64,000 nucleotides of DNA from G965247475 sp965247475 (GTDB taxonomy: Bacteria > Chloroflexota > UBA11872), in the NCBI GenBank assembly GCA_965247475.1, contig OZ252016.1:1798001-1862000 (forward strand). Direction: 5' to 3'. A program made the translations under genes and the position numbers. This document shows, one piece after another, positions 59,012-64,000 of this stretch. Every line of letters begins with the position of its first letter. Position 1 is the stretch's first letter. Under the pieces are notes generated by a model that saw only the letters and a program-made list of their open reading frames with translations, did no database searches and had not been told where the DNA came from.

Positions 59012-59149
59012 GCCTGAGCGGACTGATCCTCCCGCGACGATCGATCCCGCGCGGCGACGGATGCCGGCGCTCGCGCGCGGGCGCGGGCGCGGGCGCCGAA
59101 AGAGTTGCGACAATGCCATCCCAGATCGCATCGCGTCCGAGCGCCGCCC

Positions 59150-61120
59150 ATGCCGCGTGATCTCGTGATCGGAAACGGTCGCCTGCTGGTGACCTTTGAC
59201 GATCGCTACCAGATCCGGGACATCTACTACCCGCGGATCGGTCTGCATAACCACGCCGACGGCCACCCGTTCCGGTTCGCCGTGTGGGCGTGGGATCGAT
59301 GCTCCTGGTGCCAGGACGACGACTGGTCGCGGGAGTTGCTCTACACGGATCGCACGCTGGTGACCGACGTGCGGCTGCGCAACGAGGCGCTCGGTCTGGA
59401 ACTGCGGTGCGCGGACGCGGTCGATTTCGACCGACCGATCTACCTGCGAAGGGTGACCGTGCACAACCTGCACGATCGGGACCGCGAGGTCAGCCTGTTC
59501 TTTCACCACGACTTCCACCTCTTTCGCGACGGGATCGGCGACACGGCCTACTTCGATCCGCTCACGCACGGGCTGGTCCACTACAAGCGCGACGTGAACT
59601 TCATGATGAATGCGGCGGTCGGCGACGCCGTCGGATTCACCGCGTTCAGCACCGGATCCAAGGAGGAGGGCAAGTTCGAGGGCACCTGGCGTGATGCCGA
59701 GGACGGCAGGCTCGAGCGGAACGCAATCGCGCAGGGGTCGGTGGACAGCACCGGCGGGGTCACGGTGCAGGTTCCGGCGAACGGGAACGCGGTGGTGCAC
59801 TACTGGATGATCGCCGCGGACGAGTTCTTCGAGGCGCTGGCGCACCACGATGTGGTGGTGGAACGGGGGGCTGAGTCCTTCATTGAGCGCACGCGGAACT
59901 TCTGGCAGTTCTGGGTGACCCAGGACCACACCGATCTGACGGCGCTGGATCACCCGATTCGCGATCTGTATCGGCGGAGCATGCTGATCATCCGGACGCA
60001 GGTCGACGACGGCGGCGCCATCCTGGCCGCGAACGACAGCGACATCCTGCAGTTCGGCCGCGATACGTACAGCTACATGTGGCCGCGGGACGGCGCCCTG
60101 GTCGCGGACACACTGATCGCGGCCTCACACCGCGAGCTGGCCGCGCGGTTCTTCGAGTTCTGTCGCCGGACGATCCAGCCGGGCGGATTCATGCTGCACA
60201 AGTACAACCCGGACGAGACGCCGGGCAGCAGCTGGCACCCGTGGGCGGACGCGGACGGCGAGCGCATCCTGCCGATCCAGATCGACGAGACCGCGCTGGT
60301 GCTCTACGCGCTGGGCCGCTACGCGGAGCAGTTTGGAGACGCGGAGTTCATCAAGCCGCTCAACGCCCCGTTGATCAAGCAGGCCGCGAACTTCCTGGTG
60401 AGCTTCCGGCATGCGGGGTCCGGCCTGCCGGCGGCCTCGTGGGACCTGTGGGAAGAGCGCTACGGCATCCACGCCTTCAGCGTCGCCGCGGTGTGGGCCG
60501 GCTTGCGGGCCGCGACCGACTTTGCGACGGGTTTCGGCGAGGCGAGCTTCGCTCTCGAGTTCCAGACGGCGGCGGACGAGATCCGAGCGGCGGCGCTCGA
60601 GCACCTCTACAACCAAGAGCACGGGCGCTTCGTCCGGACATTGGAAGTAGGCGCCGACGGATCGCTCACGCCCGATCTGAATATCGACGCCAGCATGTGC
60701 GGGCTGTGGCGCTTCGGCATGGTGCCGGCCGACGATCCTCGCATCGTGGCCACCATGGAGGCCGTGCGTGACCGGCTGTGGGTGAAGACGGCGGTCGGCG
60801 GGCTCGCACGCTACGAGAACGACTACTACCACCAGGTCAGCAAAGATATCGAGAACGTCCCCGGCAACCCGTGGCTCATCTGCACGATGTGGTTGGCGCA
60901 GTGGTACGTAGCGATCGCGGAGTCGGTGGCGGACCTCGAGCCGGCGCATGATCTGATTCGCTGGGCGGTGGGTCGGGCGCTGCCGAGCGGAACGCTCGCG
61001 GAGCAGGTGGACCCGTATTCGGGCCGGCCGCTGAGCGTGAGCCCGCTGACCTGGAGCCACTCCGAGTTCGCCTGGACGGTTCAGCGTTATGTGGCCAGGC
61101 GACACGAGCTTCGCGGCTAG
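59150..61120 (+). CDS. Glycoside hydrolase family 15 (glucoamylase/trehalase-like)
   Basis: 656 residues. N-terminal beta-sandwich (LVIGNGRLLVTFDDRYQIRD) and a C-terminal (alpha/alpha)6 barrel with the GH15 blocks YSYMWPRDGALVADTLIAA, general acid Glu in SWDLWEERYGIHAFSVAAVW (near 434), and general base Glu in LAEQVDPYSGRPLSVSPLTW (near 618), then SHSEFAWTVQRY. It releases glucose from alpha-glucans or, in some members, hydrolyses trehalose. No signal peptide, so intracellular. ATG at 59150 is preferred because the beta-sandwich starts there; upstream sequence is a CGCGGG-rich low-complexity stretch. It ends the glucan cluster. Confidence 0.9.
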   Translation: MPRDLVIGNGRLLVTFDDRYQIRDIYYPRIGLHNHADGHPFRFAVWAWDRCSWCQDDDWSRELLYTDRTLVTDVRLRNEALGLELRCADAVDFDRPIYLRRVTVHNLHDRDREVSLFFHHDFHLFRDGIGDTAYFDPLTHGLVHYKRDVNFMMNAAVGDAVGFTAFSTGSKEEGKFEGTWRDAEDGRLERNAIAQGSVDSTGGVTVQVPANGNAVVHYWMIAADEFFEALAHHDVVVERGAESFIERTRNFWQFWVTQDHTDLTALDHPIRDLYRRSMLIIRTQVDDGGAILAANDSDILQFGRDTYSYMWPRDGALVADTLIAASHRELAARFFEFCRRTIQPGGFMLHKYNPDETPGSSWHPWADADGERILPIQIDETALVLYALGRYAEQFGDAEFIKPLNAPLIKQAANFLVSFRHAGSGLPAASWDLWEERYGIHAFSVAAVWAGLRAATDFATGFGEASFALEFQTAADEIRAAALEHLYNQEHGRFVRTLEVGADGSLTPDLNIDASMCGLWRFGMVPADDPRIVATMEAVRDRLWVKTAVGGLARYENDYYHQVSKDIENVPGNPWLICTMWLAQWYVAIAESVADLEPAHDLIRWAVGRALPSGTLAEQVDPYSGRPLSVSPLTWSHSEFAWTVQRYVARRHELRG

Positions 61121-61190
61121 CCGCGTGCCCGATCACGTCAGTGCAACTCGCTGACCGGACGGTCATGCGCGCGGAAAACATGAGGTCGCA

Positions 61191-61574
61191 ATGGCGGCCC
61201 GGATGATCCGGCTTCGAATCGGGCGCCTGGAGCTCACGGGCGAGCTCGACGACACGCCGACGGCCGACGCTATCTGGCAGGCGTTGCCGCTCGAGCGCGC
61301 GGTGAGCACCTGGGGCGACGAACTCTACTTTGACATCGGCGTGGACGCGGAGCTCGAGGCCCAGGCCACCGACGTGGTACCCGTTGGCGCGCTGGCCTAC
61401 TGGCCGCCGGGGACGGCGCTGTGCATCTTCTTCGGCCGTACGCCGGTGAGCCACGGCGACGAGCCGCGCGCGGCAAGCGCGGTGAACGTAGTTGGCCGGC
61501 TGGACGAGACGCCGGTCGAAGAGTTGCGACAGATCACCGGTGGGACCCGGATTACGATCGAACGGGCAACGTAG
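61191..61574 (+). CDS. Cyclophilin-like fold protein (PF04126 type)
   Basis: 127 residues. The family's hallmark ALAYWPPGTALCIFFGRTP (about 66-84) is present, together with WGDELYFDIGVDAELEA and the end NVVGRLDETPVEELRQITGG. Members are small beta-barrel proteins related to cyclophilin, of unknown biochemical role; peptidyl-prolyl isomerase activity is not established. Start set at ATG 61191; an in-frame ATG four codons later is an alternative. Confidence 0.82.
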   Translation: MAARMIRLRIGRLELTGELDDTPTADAIWQALPLERAVSTWGDELYFDIGVDAELEAQATDVVPVGALAYWPPGTALCIFFGRTPVSHGDEPRAASAVNVVGRLDETPVEELRQITGGTRITIERAT

Positions 61575-61616
61575 CAACCTTTCGTAACGCGGCGGCCGTC
61601 GACCCGCCTCCGGCTA

Positions 61617-61629
61617 AGTCAGATCGACT
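61617..61629 (+). promoter_or_regulatory. Candidate operator: AGTC-N5-GACT palindrome at the lexA promoter
   Basis: AGTCAGATCGACT, a 4+4 palindrome ending one base before the -35 of the lexA promoter. Position suits autoregulation by LexA, but no second SOS gene in the window shows the same site and the lineage's LexA box is not known to me. Confidence 0.25.
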
Positions 61630-61630
61630 A

Positions 61631-61660
61631 TTGACCCGTTCGCTTCTTGTCTGGTACTGT
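61631..61660 (+). promoter_or_regulatory. lexA promoter (TTGACC-N18-TACTGT)
   Basis: -35 TTGACC (61631-61636) and -10 TACTGT (61655-61660) with an 18-base spacer, about 85 bases before the lexA GTG. The best two-box promoter in the window. CCGTTCGC occurs twice around it (61636-61643 and 61675-61682). Confidence 0.6.
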
Positions 61661-61746
61661 GCGTCCGTGGGAGACCGTTCGCACGTGACTTCCTGTAACG
61701 GGACTAGGTGCGGACGGCGAGGCCGGCACACAGGACGGAGTGGCCC

Positions 61747-62346
61747 GTGGGCAATCCTCTGACCCGACGACAGCACCGCGTGCTGCAAACGATCGAGCGG
61801 TTCGTTCGCGACGAGGGCTACACGCCCAGCGTGCGTGAGATCGGCGCGGCCGTGGAGCTGGCGCCCGCGACGGTCCAACAACACCTGGAAGTTCTGGATC
61901 GCAAGGGCTACCTCCGCCGGTCGGGACAGTCACACGGCATCGAGCTCATCAGCGGCGGCGTGGAGGCCGAGATCGTGAATGTGCCGATCATTGGCGAGAT
62001 CGCGGCCGGCTCTCCGATCGACGCCTACGAGGAACGACTGGACACCGTGCCGATTGCGAGCGCGATGGCGCGGTCGGATGACGTTTTCGCGCTGCGGGTG
62101 CGCGGAAGCAGCATGATCGACGACCACATCTGCGACGGCGACGTCGTGATCGTCGATCCCAGCCCCACGGTGGCCGACGGTGAGATCGCGGTCGCGATGC
62201 TGGAGGACGGGTCGGCTACGCTCAAGCGCTTGTATCGCGAGCGCGGGCGAGTGCGTCTGCAGCCGGCCAACTCCGAGATGGATCCCATATTCGTCGACGA
62301 CGTGCGCGTGCGCGGCCGGGCGGTCGCGATCATGCGCGACCTCTAG
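61747..62346 (+). CDS. lexA: LexA repressor (SOS regulator)
   Basis: 199 residues. Winged-helix DNA-binding domain LTRRQHRVLQTIERFVRDEG, TPSVREIGAAVELAPATVQQ and HLEVLDRKGYLRR. The autocleavage site is Ala87-Gly88 in GEIAAGSPI; the catalytic Ser122 is in RGSSMIDDHICDGD and Lys160 in ATLKRLYRE. Self-cleavage stimulated by RecA releases SOS genes; dinB, 1 kb downstream, is a natural target. GTG at 61747, with GGAG upstream. All residues needed for self-cleavage are present. Confidence 0.96.
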   Translation: MGNPLTRRQHRVLQTIERFVRDEGYTPSVREIGAAVELAPATVQQHLEVLDRKGYLRRSGQSHGIELISGGVEAEIVNVPIIGEIAAGSPIDAYEERLDTVPIASAMARSDDVFALRVRGSSMIDDHICDGDVVIVDPSPTVADGEIAVAMLEDGSATLKRLYRERGRVRLQPANSEMDPIFVDDVRVRGRAVAIMRDL

Positions 62347-62375
62347 GGAGCCCGCACTCGCCGCCGAGCCCTACG

Positions 62376-63095
62376 GTGTCGGACGTTCAACGCTGCCGCG
62401 AGCAGATTCGCCTCCTGCTGCGGCGCGGGTTCGTGGATGAGGCCGCGCAGCGAGCCACGCTGTTTGTCGACGAGGTCGATGCTCCGCGGGCTCGGGCGAC
62501 CGCCGCGTTCCATTTCATCGGGCTCGCGGTCCGATACGCCACCCAGCGGCTGGAGGCGGCCGCGCTGGAGAGCTTTGACGCGGCGCTGGACCTCATCGCG
62601 GAAGCGTCGACGCACGAAGACCTGCGCCCCCGGATTTATCAGAACATCGGCGCCGCGCTGAACGACTCCGGCGACCACGTCGGCGCCGCGGAGTGCTTCG
62701 AGGTCGCGATCCGGCTGGGCGCCACGAGCCCCGCCGTGTGGCTGGAGCTGGGCCGGGCACGGCTGCGAGCCGACGACGCGGCGGCGGCGCTTGACGCGCT
62801 GGCGCAGGCTCAGGCGCTGCGCCCTTCCGCTGCAGTCACCGCCGAGATCGCGCTGGCCCGGCTGGCGCTCCAGGCCACGCCCGACCGCGCCCGGGAAATG
62901 CTCGTGAAACTGGCGGCCTCGCGTCCCGAGCACGAGAGCGTGCGGCGCGACTACGCGCTGGGACGGGCGCTCGCGCTGACCGGCGATCGGGCCGCCGCCG
63001 TCGCGGCGTACCGGCGCGCGCTGGAGCGGGCCGACGGCGAGCTCTCGGAGTCGGAGCGCGCGGCGGCGGCCGCATTTGTCAAAGGCGACGCCTAG
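62376..63095 (+). CDS. TPR-repeat protein
   Basis: 239 residues, nearly all helical, with repeated helix-turn-helix units of TPR type: RIYQNIGAALNDSGDHVGAA then ECFEVAIRLGATSPAVWLEL and GRARLRADDAAAALDALAQA, later YALGRALALTGDRAAAVAAY. Such proteins are protein-protein adaptors. No membrane segment or enzymatic domain is seen. GTG start at 62376, 29 bases after lexA on the same strand, so it may be co-transcribed with lexA and respond to DNA damage; this is a position-based guess. Confidence 0.75.
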   Translation: MSDVQRCREQIRLLLRRGFVDEAAQRATLFVDEVDAPRARATAAFHFIGLAVRYATQRLEAAALESFDAALDLIAEASTHEDLRPRIYQNIGAALNDSGDHVGAAECFEVAIRLGATSPAVWLELGRARLRADDAAAALDALAQAQALRPSAAVTAEIALARLALQATPDRAREMLVKLAASRPEHESVRRDYALGRALALTGDRAAAVAAYRRALERADGELSESERAAAAAFVKGDA

Positions 63096-63253
63096 ACCAA
63101 GACCGCCTCGGTTCAGGGCGCGTGGTCCGAGCGAACCGCAGCCAGATCGATTCGTAGTGGATGACGCCGATCCAGGCTGGGGCACCCGGTGGCTGGTGGT
63201 TCGTGGCCCACCCAGGCGCCCGTCGACGAACTCCGAGCGGCCAACCCCTGGAC

Positions 63254-63281
63254 ACCCCGGCGTCCGCCGGGGTGACGGAGG
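63254..63281. repeat. CCCCGGCG palindromic repeat, copy 3
   Basis: CCCCGGCGTCCGCCGGGG (63255-63272) followed by TGACGGAGG, identical in its stem-loop to the copy at 10281-10298. The gap 63096-63334 holds this repeat and the putative dinB promoter region only. Confidence 0.75.
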
Positions 63282-63334
63282 GGAGTTGATCTGTTCTCTA
63301 TGGGTGTTCGGTTTTTGTATGGTCCTTTGGCGGC

Positions 63335-64000
63335 ATGATGCCGGCCGCGGGCGATCGAATGGGCGACCAGGAGCACTGGGGCGGGGCGCGGGTGGTGCTG
63401 CACGCGGACATGGACGCGTTCTATGCCGCGGTGGAGCAGCGCGAACGACCCGAGCTTCGGGGGAGGCCGGTGATCGTCGGTGGCTCGCGCGACGCGCGCG
63501 GGGTCGTGACGGCGGCCTCCTACGAGGCGCGGGCGTTCGGCGTGCGCTCGGCGATGCCGCTGCGCACGGCGGCGCGGCTGTGCCCGCAGGCCGAGTTCGT
63601 CGGCGGACGCTTCGATCTCTACGCGGAGGTCTCGGAGCGCATCCTGACGATCTTTCGGTCGTACACACCGCTGGTCGAGCCGCTCTCGCTCGACGAGGCG
63701 TTTCTGGACGTGACGGGATGCGAACGGCGCTACGGGCCGCCGGCGGCGATCGCGGAGGATCTGCGGGCGCGGGTTCGACGCCGGGAGCGGCTGCCGGTGT
63801 CGGTCGGCGTTGCGACCGCCAAGTCGGTCGCGAAGATCGCGTCCGCGCGGGCCAAGCCGGATGGATGTCTGCTGGTCCCGCCCGGGCAGGATTTGGCGTT
63901 CCTCGCGCCGCTGCCGGTGCGCTGCCTGTGGGGAGTGGGCCCGAAGACCGGCGAGCTCATGAAGTCCCGCGGCGTCCACACGGTGGGCGATCTGATGCGG
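63335..64000 (+). CDS. dinB: DNA polymerase IV, N-terminal part (truncated by window edge)
   Basis: Y-family translesion polymerase; 222 codons visible. Catalytic metal residues: D25 in LHADMDAFYAAVEQ, and D120/E121 in PLSLDEAFLDVTG. Other blocks: VTAASYEARAFGVRSAMPLR, and VSVGVATAKSVAKIASARAK with KPDG after it. The helix-hairpin-helix (LWGVGPKTGELMKSRGVHTV) is present at the window end. Start could be ATG 63335, 63338 or 63359, all in frame; none has a clear Shine-Dalgarno sequence. TATGGT at 63318-63323 may be the -10. Expected to be under LexA control, but no convincing LexA box was found here. Confidence 0.93.
   Translation, partial: MMPAAGDRMGDQEHWGGARVVLHADMDAFYAAVEQRERPELRGRPVIVGGSRDARGVVTAASYEARAFGVRSAMPLRTAARLCPQAEFVGGRFDLYAEVSERILTIFRSYTPLVEPLSLDEAFLDVTGCERRYGPPAAIAEDLRARVRRRERLPVSVGVATAKSVAKIASARAKPDGCLLVPPGQDLAFLAPLPVRCLWGVGPKTGELMKSRGVHTVGDLMR

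Noticed and set aside
57440..59953. 837-codon open frame on the minus strand
   Set aside because: It is antisense to the VWA and GH15 genes, whose protein motifs are intact; long antisense frames are expected at this GC content.
63285..63335. GTTC direct repeats before dinB as an alphaproteobacterial LexA box
   Set aside because: Spacing is nine bases, not seven, and the host is not alphaproteobacterial; the lexA promoter lacks the same pattern.
1..64000. CRISPR arrays, rRNA or intact transposase genes
   Set aside because: No regularly spaced 24-40 base repeats, no rRNA-like sequence and no transposase motifs were seen on either strand.

Overview
The window is GC-rich (roughly 70% by eye), gene-dense bacterial chromosome with many GTG starts and ATGA/GTGA gene overlaps. 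Gene content (several Gfo/Idh/MocA oxidoreductases, an MlrC-family amidohydrolase, heterotetrameric sarcosine oxidase, AdnAB-like helicase-nucleases, LexA, LepA, MurJ) together with families of interspersed intergenic repeats suggests a Chloroflexota-like heterotrophic bacterium, perhaps of the SAR202/Dehalococcoidia or a related GC-rich lineage. That placement is an inference and no rRNA gene is present to test it. No tRNA, rRNA, CRISPR array or intact transposon was recognised.

Layout. 1-2.5 kb: the N-terminal half of uvrA (cut by the window edge), then a two-gene Panacea antitoxin plus small partner module. 2.5-15.8 kb: metabolic genes, mainly on the minus strand (two Gfo/Idh/MocA dehydrogenases, a divergent SAF-domain dehydrogenase, a class III aminotransferase, an SDR, Tag glycosylase plus GNAT, a PQQ-type sugar dehydrogenase lipoprotein, an MBL-like protein, an MlrC homologue and an inositol-monophosphatase-family enzyme). 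15.8-17.8 kb: a compact two-gene TcmP/DUF5131 (three-Cys-motif) module with its own promoter. 17.9-20.6 kb: modABC molybdate transporter; 20.7-23.0 kb: aconitase, divergent from modA. 24.3-30.5 kb: two tandem, translationally coupled UvrD-helicase/RecB-type nuclease fusions resembling AdnA and AdnB. 30.5-31.8 kb: a low-GC islet holding an AbiJ-NTD4-type abortive-infection gene broken by two in-frame stop codons. 31.8-35.7 kb: trpS and a very long transketolase-like enzyme. 35.7-43.6 kb: one minus-strand operon, SLC13-type permease - soxB - soxD - soxA - soxG - MBL hydrolase. 43.6-50.7 kb: Zn alcohol dehydrogenase, a GNAT gene with a short overlapping leader ORF, lepA, an orphan beta-type DNA methyltransferase and murJ. 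50.9-61.1 kb: a plus-strand alpha-glucan cluster (two glycosyltransferases, GH57, GH15) that encloses a double-AAA ATPase/VWA protein pair. 61.2-64 kb: a cyclophilin-like protein, lexA with a readable promoter, a TPR protein and the start of dinB (cut by the window edge).

How the parts may work together. uvrA, tag, the AdnAB-like pair, lexA and dinB make DNA repair and the SOS response a recurring theme. The Panacea pair, TcmP/DUF5131 and the AbiJ remnant are accessory modules, probably linked to defence or conflict. modABC could supply molybdenum. The sox operon would import and demethylate sarcosine-type methylated amines, producing formaldehyde/C1-folate and H2O2. The 50.9-61.1 kb cluster would build and trim an alpha-glucan.

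Several starts (uvrA, lepA, the first helicase, and a leader ORF before a GNAT gene) lie six or seven bases after a TANNNT hexamer, which suggests leaderless transcripts. All functional statements come from reading motifs by eye; no database search was run.
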